From positions 62,001-126,000 of the forward strand of contig NZ_PVZB01000018.1 of the NCBI RefSeq assembly GCF_003002025.1: DNA of 64,000 nucleotides, read 5' to 3'. Below, in pieces: positions 37,549-49,900 of this stretch (within the stretch, counting starts at the first letter, position 1; each line of letters opens with the position of its first letter). The stretch comes from Paraburkholderia sp. BL25I1N1 (GTDB taxonomy: Bacteria > Pseudomonadota > Gammaproteobacteria > Burkholderiales > Burkholderiaceae). Below the pieces are notes generated by a model. That model did not search any database, had not been told where the DNA came from, and saw nothing but the letters and a program-made list of their open reading frames with translations. Position numbers and translations under genes: made by a program.

Positions 37549-38295
37549 ATGCTCGCTCGCCTGTCAGATACCAATCGCCGTGCCTTCCGCGAAGGCGCGG
37601 GCGACTATTCGCCCACGCTGATGGCGATCTTCTCCTGGGGGCTCGTCACCGGCATCGCCATGAGCAAATCGGTGCTCACGTTGCCGCAGGCGCTCACCAT
37701 GTCGCTGCTGTGCTATGCGGGCTCGTCGCAACTGGCGGTGCTGCCGCTGCTCGCCGCCAAGCTGCCCATCTGGACCGTGCTGCTCACCGCCGCGATGGTC
37801 AATACGCGTTTCGTGATCTTCAGCGTGGGTCTCGCGCCGCATTTTTCGTATCTGTCGATGTGGCGGCGCATCGTGCTCGGCTACTTCAATGGCGACGTCA
37901 TCTATCTGCTGTTCCAGAAGAAGAGCTTCCCGACCGGATATGTGCCGGGCAAGGAGGCGTATTACTGGGGCATGGCGATTTGCAGCTGGCTGTCGTGGCA
38001 GGTGTCGTCGATCGCCGGGATTCTGCTGGCGAGCCTGATTCCCGATAACTGGGGCCTTGCGCTGGCGGGCACGCTGGCCTTGCTGCCCATCATGATCTCG
38101 GCGATCGCGACGCGCTCCACGCTGGTCGCGGTCGCCGTCGCCGGTGTGGTGTCGCTGCTAGCGTTCGACTTGCCGTACCGGCTCGCGCTGCCGCTCGCGG
38201 TGATCGCGGCGATCATCGCCGGCAGCGCAGCCGACCTGATGGTCGAGCGCGCCGACTTGCGCCGCATCCGTAACAGCGCCGGAGATTCCCGATGA
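37549..38295 (+). CDS. azlC: AzlC-family branched-chain amino-acid exporter, large subunit
   Basis: 248 residues from ATG 37549. AzlC landmarks: FREGAGDYSPTLMAIFSWGLVTGIAMSKS, LCYAGSSQLAVLPLLAA and LTAAMVNTRFVIFSVGLAPHF. About seven to eight helices. Acts with the small AzlD protein to export branched-chain amino acids or analogues. An upstream in-frame start at 37471 lacks a hydrophobic start region. Stop and azlD start overlap by 4 bp. Confidence 0.9.
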   Translation: MLARLSDTNRRAFREGAGDYSPTLMAIFSWGLVTGIAMSKSVLTLPQALTMSLLCYAGSSQLAVLPLLAAKLPIWTVLLTAAMVNTRFVIFSVGLAPHFSYLSMWRRIVLGYFNGDVIYLLFQKKSFPTGYVPGKEAYYWGMAICSWLSWQVSSIAGILLASLIPDNWGLALAGTLALLPIMISAIATRSTLVAVAVAGVVSLLAFDLPYRLALPLAVIAAIIAGSAADLMVERADLRRIRNSAGDSR

Positions 38296-38615
38296 CATCC
38301 ACGCAGATCTGGCTGGCCATTTTCGGCATGACTTTGGTCACCGCCGTGACACGCGCGATGTTTCTAATCGGCGGCGAGCGCACCGTTTTGCCGGCGCGGG
38401 TGCAGCGCATGCTGCGTTATGCACCGGCTGCGGCGCTCGCCGCCGTGGTCCTGCCGGACGTGCTGGCGACGCCCGACGGCCTGTCGTTCGCGCCGTCGAA
38501 CCATGAGTTCTACGCCACGCTGGCGGGTCTCGGGTGGTTTTTGTGGCGCCGCACCATGCTCGGTACGATTGTCGTAGGAATGGTCGTGTTCACGCTGTTG
38601 CGGCTCTTCATGTAG
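38292..38615 (+). CDS. azlD: AzlD-family small subunit of the exporter
   Basis: 107 residues with four hydrophobic helices (IWLAIFGMTLVTAVTRAMFLIGG, APAAALAAVVLPDVLA, LAGLGWFLWRRTMLGTIVVGMVVFTLL). It overlaps azlC by ATGA, so production is coupled. Family role is as partner of AzlC. Confidence 0.88.
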   Translation: MTSTQIWLAIFGMTLVTAVTRAMFLIGGERTVLPARVQRMLRYAPAAALAAVVLPDVLATPDGLSFAPSNHEFYATLAGLGWFLWRRTMLGTIVVGMVVFTLLRLFM

Positions 38616-38888
38616 TTGAAGAGGCAGGAAATGGTGCGTTGCGGCATAGACGCCGCTTGCTCCAAATACGGGACATTCGCCCGGTCGCGGGTCAGAAGGC
38701 CGTGTGGATCAGTTAAAATGCTTGTTTCCGGGATACGCGCGCCGACGCAAGGCGCGCGGGCCGCGGCTCTGCCGCCGGCACCCGATTCAGTGGAGCCGCT
38801 GCCGTGCCTGAGCGCTGGAGTTCACCGCGCTTGAGTACCGCGCGCCGTCCGCCACCGCCTTCCCATCAACTCGCATGCACAAAAGCCC

Positions 38889-40082
38889 ATGAACAAGGTA
38901 TTGCGTCTCTCCGATCTGATCGCCGAAGGCAAGCTATCCGGCAAACGCGTGTTCATCCGCGCCGATCTGAACGTGCCGCAGGACGATCAAGGCAACATCA
39001 CCGAAGACACCCGTATCCGCGCCTCCGTGCCGGCCATCAAGGCCGCGCTCGACGCGGGCGCCGCCGTGATGGTCACGTCGCACCTGGGCCGTCCGACCGA
39101 GGGCGATTTCAAGCCGGAAGACTCGCTGGCGCCGGTCGCGAAGCGTCTGGCCGAACTGCTCGGCCGTGACGTGCCGCTGGTGGCGAACTGGGTGGAAAAT
39201 GGCGTGAATGTCGAGCCGGGCTCGGTCGTGCTGCTGGAAAACTGCCGCGTCAACAAGGGCGAAAAGAAGGATTCCGACGAGCTCGCGCAGAAAATGGCGA
39301 AGCTCTGCGATATCTACGTGAACGACGCGTTCGGCACCGCGCACCGCGCTGAAGCCACCACACACGGCATCGCCAAATATGCGCCCGTAGCTTGCGCCGG
39401 CCCGCTGCTGGCCGCCGAACTCGAAGCGCTCGGCAAGGCGCTGGGCGCGCCTAAGCGTCCGCTGGTGGCGATCGTCGCCGGCTCGAAGGTGTCCACCAAA
39501 CTGACCATTCTTAAGTCGCTCGCCGACAAGGTCGATCAGCTGATCGTGGGCGGCGGCATCGCCAACACGTTCATGCTGGCTGCCGGTCTGAAGATCGGCA
39601 AGTCGCTCGCCGAAGCCGATCTGGTGAACGAGGCCAAAGCCATCATCGACGCCGCGAAAGCGCGCGGCGCCTCGGTGCCGATCCCGACCGACGTGGTCAC
39701 GGCCAAAGAGTTTTCGCCGACCGCCAAGGCTGAAATCAAGGCCGTCGCCGACGTTCAAGACGACGACCTGATCCTCGACATCGGACCGGAAACGGCCAAG
39801 GTGCTCGCGGCGCAACTGGAAAAAGCCGGCACGATCGTGTGGAACGGCCCGGTCGGCGTGTTCGAATTCGACCAGTTCGGCAACGGCACCAAAACGCTGG
39901 CGGACGCTATCGCCAAGTCGTCGGCGTTCTCGATTGCCGGCGGCGGCGATACGCTCGCGGCGATCGCCAAGTACGGCATCCACGACAAGGTCAGCTATAT
40001 CTCGACGGGCGGCGGCGCCTTCCTCGAGTTCCTCGAAGGCAAGAAGCTGCCCGCCGTCGAAGTTCTGGAATCGCGGGCTTAA
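38889..40082 (+). CDS. pgk: phosphoglycerate kinase
   Basis: 397 residues. Substrate loop [74 protein letters not shown] and nucleotide-binding [24 protein letters not shown] are all present. Produces ATP and 3-phosphoglycerate in glycolysis. Pyk and fba follow in the same direction. Confidence 0.98.
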   Translation: MNKVLRLSDLIAEGKLSGKRVFIRADLNVPQDDQGNITEDTRIRASVPAIKAALDAGAAVMVTSHLGRPTEGDFKPEDSLAPVAKRLAELLGRDVPLVANWVENGVNVEPGSVVLLENCRVNKGEKKDSDELAQKMAKLCDIYVNDAFGTAHRAEATTHGIAKYAPVACAGPLLAAELEALGKALGAPKRPLVAIVAGSKVSTKLTILKSLADKVDQLIVGGGIANTFMLAAGLKIGKSLAEADLVNEAKAIIDAAKARGASVPIPTDVVTAKEFSPTAKAEIKAVADVQDDDLILDIGPETAKVLAAQLEKAGTIVWNGPVGVFEFDQFGNGTKTLADAIAKSSAFSIAGGGDTLAAIAKYGIHDKVSYISTGGGAFLEFLEGKKLPAVEVLESRA

Positions 40083-40539
40083 CGTGGCGACGCGCTCCCC
40101 AACGGCAAAGTCTGCAAAAGCGCGCGGCGGCAAGCCGCGCAACATCGCGGCGGAATCGGCAGGGGAACGCGCGGCGCGCTCCGCCGCCACGCCGGCAGCG
40201 GCCGACCCCGCGCTTGAATTCGCGACCGGCCGAGTTAGCGCCGAACAGCAACAAGAATCCGGGGCGCCCCTCGCGCTCGCGGAGTTGACCACTGCCGGCG
40301 AGGCAGCGGAATTGTCCAGCGCAGATGCTGTACAGACCCCCTCGCCATCCGCAGAACTCCCCGACGAAGAACTCGCCCCGCCACCGGCACCTCCCGTGCT
40401 GGTCTCGAATACCGCTTCATCCAATAAAGCGACGCTGGTTTCAACCGGCGCGCAGCCCCCGGCAGCATCTTTCGGTGCGCAGCCTCCGCATCCGACTCGC
40501 AGCGCTTTTCCCAGCGATCCTATCCAGACGAGGAGACTC
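40083..40539 (+). other. pgk-pyk gap with an open, Ala/Pro-rich frame in phase with pyk
   Basis: 457 bp. The pyk reading frame has no stop across the whole gap; it begins with a possible GTG at 40084, one base after the pgk stop. The 152 codons would encode a basic then Ala/Pro/Ser-rich stretch. A clear AGGAG before pyk argues for the standard start, so I do not call a gene. Confidence 0.5.
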
Positions 40540-41976
40540 ATGCATCGCGCCACCAAGATTGTCGCCACCATCGGACCGGCTTCCAGCACGCCGGAAATCC
40601 TGCTGCAAATGATGCAGGCAGGACTGGACGTGGTACGGCTCAATTTCTCGCACGGCACCGCCGACGACCACCGCCAACGCGCCGAATTCGTGCGCGAGGC
40701 GGCTCGCCAGGCCGGCCGTGAAGTCGCCATCATGGCGGACCTGCAAGGCCCGAAGATCCGGGTCGGCAAATTTGAAAACGGCAAAATCAATCTGATCGCC
40801 GGCGAGCCGTTCATCCTCGACGCCGACTGCGAACTCGGCAACGAAGAGCGCGCCGGTCTCGACTACAAAGACCTGCCGCGCGACCTGAAAGCGGGCGACG
40901 TGCTGTTGCTCAACGACGGCCTGATCGTGCTGAACGTCGCGCGCGTGATCAACAACGAGATTCACACCGTTGTGAAGATCGGCGGCGAGCTGTCGAACAA
41001 CAAGGGCATCAACCGCCAGGGCGGCGGTCTGACGGCGCCCGCGCTGACCGCCAAGGACATGGAAGACATCCGCACCGCCATGTCGCTCGGCGTGGATTAC
41101 GTCGCGGTATCGTTCCCGAAGAACGCCACCGACATGGAAATGGCCCGTCAGCTGGCGAACATCGCCGGCGCGCCGTTCGGCATCAAGCCGAAGATGATCG
41201 CCAAGATCGAGCGCGCTGAAGCCATTCCGGCGCTACAGGGCATTCTCGATGCATCGGACGGCATCATGGTCGCGCGCGGCGACTTGGCCGTGGAAGTGGG
41301 GAATGCCGCAGTCCCCGCGCTGCAAAAGCGGATGATTCGTATGGCGCGCGAATCGAACAAGTTCGTGATCACCGCCACGCAGATGATGGAGTCGATGATC
41401 CACGCGCCGGTGCCGACCCGCGCCGAAGTGTCGGACGTCGCCAACGCGGTGCTCGACGGCACGGACGCGGTGATGCTGTCGGCGGAATCGGCGGCGGGCA
41501 AGTATCCGGTGCAGACCATCGAGACCATGGCGGCGATCTGTATCGAAGCCGAGAAGTCGGAGCAGTCGGAGCTGGACAAGGATTTCCTCGACCGCACGTT
41601 TACGCGGATCGACCAGTCGATCGCGATGGGCGCGCTGTTCACGGCGTTCCATCTCGGCGCGAAGGCGATCGTGGCGTTGACCGAGTCCGGCTCGACCGCG
41701 CTGTGGATGTCGCGTCACTGGACCCACGTGCCGATTTTCGCGCTCACGCCGCGGGTCGGCAGCGAGCGGGCCATGGCGCTGTACCGCAACGTGACTTCGC
41801 TGCATCTGGACACCAACACTGATCGCGACACGGCGTTGCAGCAGGCGTTGGAGACCGTGGTCAGCAAGGGTTACGCGTCGCGCGGCGACATGGTGGTGCT
41901 GACCGTCGGCGAGCCGATGGGTCAGGCCGGCGGCACGAACACGCTGAAGATCGTACGGGTCGGCGAACCGTATTGA
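40540..41976 (+). CDS. pyk: pyruvate kinase
   Basis: 478 residues, standard length. Start MHRATKIVATIGPASS with AGGAG at 40531-40535. Active-site segments: LDVVRLNFSHG, IMADLQGPKIRVG, MIAKIERAEAIPAL, DGIMVARGDLAVEVG, ITATQMMESMIHAPVPTRAEVSDVANAVLDGTDAVMLS. Makes pyruvate and ATP from PEP. See the preceding gap for a possible in-frame extension. Confidence 0.97.
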   Translation: MHRATKIVATIGPASSTPEILLQMMQAGLDVVRLNFSHGTADDHRQRAEFVREAARQAGREVAIMADLQGPKIRVGKFENGKINLIAGEPFILDADCELGNEERAGLDYKDLPRDLKAGDVLLLNDGLIVLNVARVINNEIHTVVKIGGELSNNKGINRQGGGLTAPALTAKDMEDIRTAMSLGVDYVAVSFPKNATDMEMARQLANIAGAPFGIKPKMIAKIERAEAIPALQGILDASDGIMVARGDLAVEVGNAAVPALQKRMIRMARESNKFVITATQMMESMIHAPVPTRAEVSDVANAVLDGTDAVMLSAESAAGKYPVQTIETMAAICIEAEKSEQSELDKDFLDRTFTRIDQSIAMGALFTAFHLGAKAIVALTESGSTALWMSRHWTHVPIFALTPRVGSERAMALYRNVTSLHLDTNTDRDTALQQALETVVSKGYASRGDMVVLTVGEPMGQAGGTNTLKIVRVGEPY

Positions 41977-42292
41977 GCGCGTGTGGTGCGTGCGATCGGG
42001 GTCGGTGCTGAAGCGCTGGCTCTGATCGACATGCGCTCTGCTCGATCGGCACGCTCTGCGTCGGACCGGGAGTGGGTGCTTTGCGCCAACTCCGGTCGAT
42101 AGCTTTCATTGGCCGAAGCAGGTTGCCATGCTCCGCGAGAGGCGGCGCACAGGCTCCAATCGCGCGTCGAGCGGTAAGGACCGCTCCGCGCTTTAGAGAC
42201 TGCGTGAACGGGTATGTGGCTTGCTTCGAGACCAGCTCGCAAAAAAAGATGCCGACGGCACAAGATTTCGTTTCAATCTATGGAGTTATTGC
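41977..42292. other. pyk-fba intergenic region, no gene seen
   Basis: 316 bp. A short CGCTCTG element recurs three times near 42010-42060, and the last ~60 bp is less GC-rich and likely holds the fba promoter or leader. No terminator with T-tract seen. Confidence 0.4.
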
Positions 42293-43357
42293 ATGCCTCT
42301 CGTATCAATGCGTCAACTGCTGGACCACGCCGCTGAAAACGGCTACGGTCTTCCGGCATTCAACGTGAACAATCTGGAGCAGGTCCAGGCGATCATGGCG
42401 GCGGCCGACAAGGTCAACGCTCCGGTCATCATGCAGGCGTCGGCCGGCGCGCGTAAGTACGCGGGCGAAGCGTTCCTGCGTCACCTGATCGAAGCCGCGG
42501 TCGAGTCGTATCCGCACATTCCGGTCGTGATGCACCAGGATCACGGCCAGTCGCCGGCGGTCTGCATGGCGGCGATCCGCAGCGGTTTCACCAGCGTGAT
42601 GATGGACGGTTCGCTCGAAGCCGACGGCAAGACGGTCGCGTCGTACGAGTACAACGTGGACGTGTCCCGCAAGGTCGTGGAAGCGGCTCACTCGATCGGC
42701 ATCACGGTGGAAGCGGAACTGGGCGTGCTCGGTTCGCTGGAAACCATGAAGGGCGACAAGGAAGACGGCCATGGCGCGGAAGGCACGATGACGCGCGAGC
42801 AGTTGTTGACCGATCCGGAGCAGGCTGCCGACTTCGTCAAGCTGACCCAGTGCGACGCGCTGGCCATCGCGATCGGTACGTCGCACGGCGCGTACAAGTT
42901 CAGCAAGAAGCCCACGGGCGATATTCTGTCGATCCAGCGCATCAAGGAAATTCACCAGCGCATTCCGAACACCCACCTGGTGATGCACGGTTCGTCGTCG
43001 GTGCCGCAGGAGCTGCTGGCTGAAATCCGCGAGTTCGGCGGCGACATGAAGGAAACGTACGGCGTGCCGGTCGAGGAAATCCAGGAAGGCATCAAGAATG
43101 GCGTGCGCAAGGTCAATATCGACACCGACCTGCGTCTGGCCATCACCGGTGCGATCCGCCGCTACATGGCGACCAACCCGGGCAAGTTCGATCCGCGCGA
43201 TTACCTCAAGCCGGCGCGCGAAGCGGCGATGAAAATCTGTGTCGAGCGCTACACGCAATTCGGCTGCGAAGGCCAGGCTGGCAAGATCAAGCCGGTTTCG
43301 CTTGATAAAATCGCGGAGAAGTACAAAGCGGGCGAGCTCTCGCAGGTCGTCCGCTAA
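42293..43357 (+). CDS. fba: fructose-bisphosphate aldolase, class II
   Basis: 354 residues from ATG 42293 with GGAG 8 bases upstream. Zn-binding class II features: [70 protein letters not shown] and [11 protein letters not shown]. Splits fructose 1,6-bisphosphate into two trioses, or the reverse for gluconeogenesis. A terminator follows before purC. Confidence 0.97.
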   Translation: MPLVSMRQLLDHAAENGYGLPAFNVNNLEQVQAIMAAADKVNAPVIMQASAGARKYAGEAFLRHLIEAAVESYPHIPVVMHQDHGQSPAVCMAAIRSGFTSVMMDGSLEADGKTVASYEYNVDVSRKVVEAAHSIGITVEAELGVLGSLETMKGDKEDGHGAEGTMTREQLLTDPEQAADFVKLTQCDALAIAIGTSHGAYKFSKKPTGDILSIQRIKEIHQRIPNTHLVMHGSSSVPQELLAEIREFGGDMKETYGVPVEEIQEGIKNGVRKVNIDTDLRLAITGAIRRYMATNPGKFDPRDYLKPAREAAMKICVERYTQFGCEGQAGKIKPVSLDKIAEKYKAGELSQVVR

Positions 43358-43406
43358 GCTATCAACAGGCTCCGCGCCTGGCCGTTTGGCCAGGTTGTCG
43401 TTAGAC

Positions 43407-43445
43407 CGCCGTTCCCGCATCATCCGGGGAACGGCGTTTCCCTTT
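43407..43445 (+). terminator. terminator after fba
   Basis: CGCCGTTCCC / GGGAACGGCG stem with 10-nt loop, then TTTCCCTTTT. A smaller hairpin (CCTGGCC-GTTT-GGCCAGG, 43377-43394) precedes it. Confidence 0.8.
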
Positions 43446-43489
43446 TGTTCCGGTCACACTTTTTGCCTCACTTTTAGCGAACCACGACG

Positions 43490-44380
43490 ATGTCTACCCT
43501 CTACGAATCCACGCTCCGCTCGCTGCCGCTGCTCGGCCGCGGTAAAGTCCGCGACAACTATGCGGTGGGCAACGACCAGTTGCTGATCGTCACGACCGAC
43601 CGTCTGTCGGCGTTCGACGTCATCATGGGCGAGCCGATTCCGAATAAGGGACGCGTGCTCAACGAAATGGCGAACTTCTGGTTCGAGAAACTGAAGCATG
43701 TGGTGCCGAACCACCTGACGGGCGTCGCGCCCGAGTCCGTCGTGGCGGCGGACGAGGTCGAGCAGGTCAAGGGCCGCGCGGTTGTCGTCAAGCGCCTTGA
43801 GCCGATCCTCGTCGAAGCCGTGGTGCGCGGCTATCTGGCCGGCAGCGGCTGGAAAGACTACCAGGCCACCGGTTCGGTGTGCGGCGTGGAACTGCCGCCG
43901 GGTCTGCAAAACGCGCAGAAGCTGCCTGAGCCGATCTTTACGCCGGCAGCCAAGGCCGAAATGGGCCATCACGACGAAAACATCACGTACAACGAGATGG
44001 AGCGCCGCATCGGCACCGAACTGTCGGCCACGATCCGCGACATCTCGATCAAGCTGTACAAGGAAGCGGCCGACTACGCGGCCACGCGCGGCATCATCAT
44101 CGCGGATACGAAGTTCGAGTTCGGTCTGGACAATCACGGCAAGCTGTATCTGATGGACGAGGCGCTGACCGCGGATTCGTCGCGCTTCTGGCCGGCCGAC
44201 CAGTATCAGGTCGGCACCAACCCGCCGTCGTTCGACAAGCAGTTCGTGCGCGACTGGCTCGAAACCCAGCCGTGGAAGAAAGAGCCGCCGGCGCCGAAGC
44301 TGCCGGACGACGTGGTCACGAAGACGGGCGAGAAGTATCAGGAAGCGCTCGAACGCCTGACCGGACATAAGCTCGCCTGA
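43490..44380 (+). CDS. purC: phosphoribosylaminoimidazole-succinocarboxamide synthase
   Basis: 296 residues, eukaryote-like/long SAICAR synthase form. [98 protein letters not shown] are diagnostic. Purine step from CAIR plus aspartate to SAICAR. purE and purK lie downstream on the same strand. Confidence 0.97.
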   Translation: MSTLYESTLRSLPLLGRGKVRDNYAVGNDQLLIVTTDRLSAFDVIMGEPIPNKGRVLNEMANFWFEKLKHVVPNHLTGVAPESVVAADEVEQVKGRAVVVKRLEPILVEAVVRGYLAGSGWKDYQATGSVCGVELPPGLQNAQKLPEPIFTPAAKAEMGHHDENITYNEMERRIGTELSATIRDISIKLYKEAADYAATRGIIIADTKFEFGLDNHGKLYLMDEALTADSSRFWPADQYQVGTNPPSFDKQFVRDWLETQPWKKEPPAPKLPDDVVTKTGEKYQEALERLTGHKLA

Positions 44381-44603
44381 TTGCGCGCAGCGCTTGGCGC
44401 GCGCGAGAAAGCGCGGGCCGCCGTGGCTTGCCCGCTCCCGAGGAAGCCGTCTCTGCAACCACGGCCTCGCCGGGCGGCGCGAAGCGACGACTTTGTGGCG
44501 CTTCTAACCGGGCGCCGGGCCGCTGCTAACTATTCCGCTCCGCCGGGGCGTCTGGCGCGAAGCGACAGGGCCGGGCGCTCTCAAGAAACAAGGAAGCCGT
44601 AAG

Positions 44604-46431
<1,828 letters not shown>

Positions 46432-46441
46432 CGCGAGCATC

Positions 46442-47482
46442 ATGCCGGATCAACCGAAACACGCCGAAGCCGCAATGCCGGTGAGCGCCGCGCAGATCGA
46501 ACACGCGGCGGCGCTGCTCGACGCGGGCAGCCTGGTCGCGTTTCCCACGGAGACGGTCTACGGTCTCGGCGGCGACGCCGAAAGTCCCGACGCCGTCGCG
46601 CGCATTTACGCGGCGAAGGGCAGGCCGGCGAATCATCCGGTGATCGTGCATCTCGCGCCGCAAGGCGACCCGAACTATTGGGTCGAGCATTTGCCTGCGG
46701 AGGCGCAGCGGTTGATCGACGCGTTCTGGCCGGGTCCGCTCACGTTAATTCTGAAGCGCGCCGCGCGCATTCCGGCGGCGGTGAGCGGCGGCCAGGATTC
46801 GGTGGGATTGCGCTGCCCGTCGCATCCGGTCGCGCAAGCGTTGCTCGAGGCGTTCAATGCATTGCGCGGCGGACACGGCGGCGTTGCTGCGCCGTCTGCG
46901 AACCGGTTCGGACATGTGAGCCCGACTACGGCGCAACACGTGCGCGACGAGTTCTGCGACACGATTCATGTGCTGGACGGCGGCGCGTCGGATGTCGGTA
47001 TCGAATCGACCATTCTGGATTTGTCGCGCGGCTTTCCGGCGTTGTTGAGACCGGGGCGTGTAACACCGCAAGACATCGCCGACGTGCTCGGCGAGGCGCC
47101 GCGTTTGCCCGACGGCTCGGACGCGACTGCGCCGCGGGCTTCCGGCACGTTGAAGGCGCATTACGCGCCGCGCACGCCGCTGGCGCTGTTGCCGTTCGTC
47201 GCGCTGGAGCCTTTGCTTGCCGCGCGGCAAGCGGATGAGCGCGTGGCGTTGGTGGCGCGTGCGTCTCGAGCCGGACCTTGGGCCGATGCCGAAGGCGTGC
47301 ATTTCATCGCGGCGCCTGAAGATCCGCATGTCTACGCGCGTGAATTGTATGGCTTGCTGCGGGCGCTGGATCGCGCGAACGTGACGCGGATTCTGATCGA
47401 GAAGCTGCCGGATACGATTGAGTGGATCGCAGTGAATGACCGGCTTGGCCGGGCGGCCGCCGCGTTCGAAGCGCAAGGATAA
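46442..47482 (+). CDS. L-threonylcarbamoyladenylate synthase, Sua5 type
   Basis: 346 residues: YrdC core (FPTETVYGLGGDAESPDAVARIYAAKGRPANHPVIVH, WPGPLTLIL, VGLRCPSHPVAQALLEA, APSANRFGHVSPTTAQHV, ESTILDLS) plus a C-terminal Sua5 domain preceded by the ASGTLKAHYAPRTPL linker. Makes threonylcarbamoyl-AMP for t6A37 modification of ANN-decoding tRNAs. Only 11 bp after purK, so in the pur transcript. Confidence 0.94.
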   Translation: MPDQPKHAEAAMPVSAAQIEHAAALLDAGSLVAFPTETVYGLGGDAESPDAVARIYAAKGRPANHPVIVHLAPQGDPNYWVEHLPAEAQRLIDAFWPGPLTLILKRAARIPAAVSGGQDSVGLRCPSHPVAQALLEAFNALRGGHGGVAAPSANRFGHVSPTTAQHVRDEFCDTIHVLDGGASDVGIESTILDLSRGFPALLRPGRVTPQDIADVLGEAPRLPDGSDATAPRASGTLKAHYAPRTPLALLPFVALEPLLAARQADERVALVARASRAGPWADAEGVHFIAAPEDPHVYARELYGLLRALDRANVTRILIEKLPDTIEWIAVNDRLGRAAAAFEAQG

Positions 47483-47534
47483 TGCCGGCAGCACGGCTGC
47501 ATCAGCCGCCGGGCCTCTCATTCACCACAGCAAA

Positions 47535-47569
47535 GAAAAACGGCGGATCGAGCCTCGATCCGCCGTTTT
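47535..47569. terminator. bidirectional terminator
   Basis: 11-bp stem CGGCGGATCGA / TCGATCCGCCG with a 3-nt loop. A-run on the left and TTTT on the right serve both convergent genes. Confidence 0.88.
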
Positions 47570-47589
47570 GCCTGCAACGTCTCGCCTGC

Positions 47590-48840
47590 TTACTTCCCCA
47601 ACCCCGTCGCAGCGATCTGCTGCTGCACGTACTGCGCGAACAACGCGTGCAAATGCGTGCTCGGGTGCACCGTATCCGCGAACATATAGGTCTGGTCAGC
47701 GCCAGCCACCGTATAAGTCTGCGGCGAGCAGAACAGCGACTGGCCGAACTGGGCGCCGTACTGAGCCGGCGTCAGCCCGTTCGTCGCGCTCGGATTGGCG
47801 GTGGCGTATGCGGTTGCGTTGGCCTGCATCGACGTGAGGTTACACGCCGTGCCGGTGTTCGACACCGTGAAGCCCAGCGCCTTGTAGTTCGGCAATTGCT
47901 GATCGATCCAGGTGAACGCGTCGGCCACGATGACCTTGCCCGTACCCACCAGGCCGAGAGCCGTCAGGTTCTGCACCAGCAGATAGTTATACGCCGCGGT
48001 AATGCCGGACAGCAGCGCAGCTGTGCCCGGCGTGCTTGCGTTGGCGGCGACGCCGAGCGGCGTGTTGCCGATGTCCGGCACCGTCGACACCACCACGTGA
48101 GTCGCGCCCGAGCCGACGATCTTCTGGACTTGCGCCGCGAGCTGCGTGGCGGCCTGCGCGATCTGCGGATTGGGCAACTTCTGCAGGTAGCCGACGATGA
48201 ACGCCACTTGGCCCGCTTGCGAGTTAGGCAGTGTGCCGGCTTGCACGAGCAGCGGGTATTGCGTCTGTAGCGCGGCGCCCAGCGCCGTCAGATTGGCGGT
48301 AGTCCCCGCGAACTGGAAGATGTCGTTCGCGCCGCCGTTGATCAGCACGAGTTGGTTCGGATTGAAGCTCGCATGCGCGCCCAGGTAGTTGGCCACCTGG
48401 GTCACGACCGGCACGGTCGTCGCGGCCATGTTGTTGGGCGCCCAACCCTGGCCTTGAGCATTGACGACGTCCGAGCCGCCTTGCGCATAGCCCAGGCCAC
48501 CCGTTGCGACCAGCGGCTGGCCGAAGCCGCCGAGGTAGGCCGGCGTCAACGTGTCGCCGTAATACTCAGCGACCTTCTGGGTCCACACTTCACCCGGGTT
48601 CGTCGTGAAGCGGCCGCCGCCGAAGCTCCCCTGAATGACCGGCGAGTACGTGCCGACATCCGACAAGCTGTCGCCGAACGACACGACCTGCAACTTGACT
48701 CCGCCCGCAGGCGTGCTGCTGGCGTTGTTGTTATTGTCGCTCCCCCCGCCGCAAGCCGCGAGCAGAGCGAATGCCGTGCTGGCCATGGCGATCTGCGTGA
48801 CACGCAGCCAATGTTGTTTCCGCGATGCTGTTTGCTTCAT
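47590..48840 (-). CDS. SGNH/GDSL-family lipoprotein esterase
   Basis: 416 residues from ATG 48840 with GAGGAG upstream. Lipobox LLAACG near residue 25, then an Asn/Ser linker. SGNH blocks: block I VSFGDSLSDVGTY (Ser nucleophile), block III VLINGGANDIF (Asn), and block V MFADTVHPSTHLHALFAQYV (Asp/His). Likely an outer-membrane or periplasmic esterase or phospholipase. The frame extends to 49086, but that part is Arg-rich and lacks a signal peptide. Confidence 0.88.
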   Translation of the reverse strand: MKQTASRKQHWLRVTQIAMASTAFALLAACGGGSDNNNNASSTPAGGVKLQVVSFGDSLSDVGTYSPVIQGSFGGGRFTTNPGEVWTQKVAEYYGDTLTPAYLGGFGQPLVATGGLGYAQGGSDVVNAQGQGWAPNNMAATTVPVVTQVANYLGAHASFNPNQLVLINGGANDIFQFAGTTANLTALGAALQTQYPLLVQAGTLPNSQAGQVAFIVGYLQKLPNPQIAQAATQLAAQVQKIVGSGATHVVVSTVPDIGNTPLGVAANASTPGTAALLSGITAAYNYLLVQNLTALGLVGTGKVIVADAFTWIDQQLPNYKALGFTVSNTGTACNLTSMQANATAYATANPSATNGLTPAQYGAQFGQSLFCSPQTYTVAGADQTYMFADTVHPSTHLHALFAQYVQQQIAATGLGK

Positions 48841-48937
48841 GTTGACGACATCTCCTCGTATGTATGTGTGGCCCTTTGCCATGTGTTGCAGGCAGCGCCC
48901 ACCGCTTAGGCGGCGTGACGACAGCTTACAGAATCTT

Positions 48938-49900
48938 CTACGGCCTGCGTGGTGTTTGAAACGCGGCCGTATGGTCTTGCTTCGCGCGCGTAGCCTCGCT
49001 CGAATATTCACCTGAGTCCATGCGCGCTCCCGATGAACCGGCGGCGCGCCGCGCATGATAATCCGCCGCCCACGCGGGCGGCGCAAACAGCGCGCGCAGT
49101 TTGTTGCGCCCGCCTCGCACGCTCGCGAAGTCGGCGGCCATCGACGCCCATTCGTGAAACGTCGCCTTCAGCGGGTTGTACGTGTGAAGCGGCTCGACAA
49201 TGCCGTACACCGGCGCATCGCGCAAATCTTCCTCGACGTAGCTGCCGAACAGGCGATCCCAGATCACCAGCACGCCGGCGTAGTTGCGGTCGATATAGCG
49301 GTCGTTGCGCGCGTGATGCACGCGATGAATCGACGGCGTATTGAACACGTTTTCGAGCCAGCCGAGTTTGCCGATGGCCTGCGTATGCACGAAAAACTCA
49401 AAGCCGAGATTGATCAGCACGATCGCGACGATCTGCTTCGGCGGAAAGCCGAGCACGGCGAGCGGCGTCCAGAACAGCCACATGCCCGCGACCGGATACA
49501 TCAGGCTCTGACGGAACGCGGTCGAAAAATTCATGCGCTCCGACGAGTGATGCACGACATGCGCGGCCCACAGCCAGCGCACGCGATGACTACAACGGTG
49601 GAACACGTAGTAGAGCAGATCCTGCGCGATGAACAGCACGGCAAACGAGACCCAGCCCGCCTGCCATGTGTAGATGCGATAGTGATCGTAGAAGAACGCG
49701 TAGACCGGAATGATGGCGAGCCACGCGAGCTTGTCGGCGGCTTGCTGCATCAGCGCGAGCGCGGCGTTGCAGAGCGTGTCGCGCCAGCTATAGAGTTGCG
49801 CGCCCGGTAGCGTGCGCCGCAGGTGCCACGCCTCCCAGCCGATGCATGCGAGAAAGACCGGCGCCATGGCGAGCAGCAGCAATTCGGCATCGAATTGCAT
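48938..49900 (-). CDS. fatty-acid hydroxylase / sterol desaturase superfamily membrane protein
   Basis: 320 residues from ATG 49900. About four to five hydrophobic helices and the His-box set of this di-iron superfamily: DLLYYVFHRCSHRVRWLWAAHVVHHSSERMN and IHRVHHARNDRYIDRNYAG. Family enzymes hydroxylate or desaturate lipids or alkyl ethers using O2. The C-terminal ~40 residues are basic and variable. Substrate not readable. Confidence 0.87.
   Translation of the reverse strand: MQFDAELLLLAMAPVFLACIGWEAWHLRRTLPGAQLYSWRDTLCNAALALMQQAADKLAWLAIIPVYAFFYDHYRIYTWQAGWVSFAVLFIAQDLLYYVFHRCSHRVRWLWAAHVVHHSSERMNFSTAFRQSLMYPVAGMWLFWTPLAVLGFPPKQIVAIVLINLGFEFFVHTQAIGKLGWLENVFNTPSIHRVHHARNDRYIDRNYAGVLVIWDRLFGSYVEEDLRDAPVYGIVEPLHTYNPLKATFHEWASMAADFASVRGGRNKLRALFAPPAWAADYHARRAAGSSGARMDSGEYSSEATRAKQDHTAAFQTPRRP

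Noticed and set aside
38934-40841. 635-codon minus-strand frame across pgk and the start of pyk
   Set aside because: Antisense shadow; it crosses two well-supported genes and has no recognisable domain.
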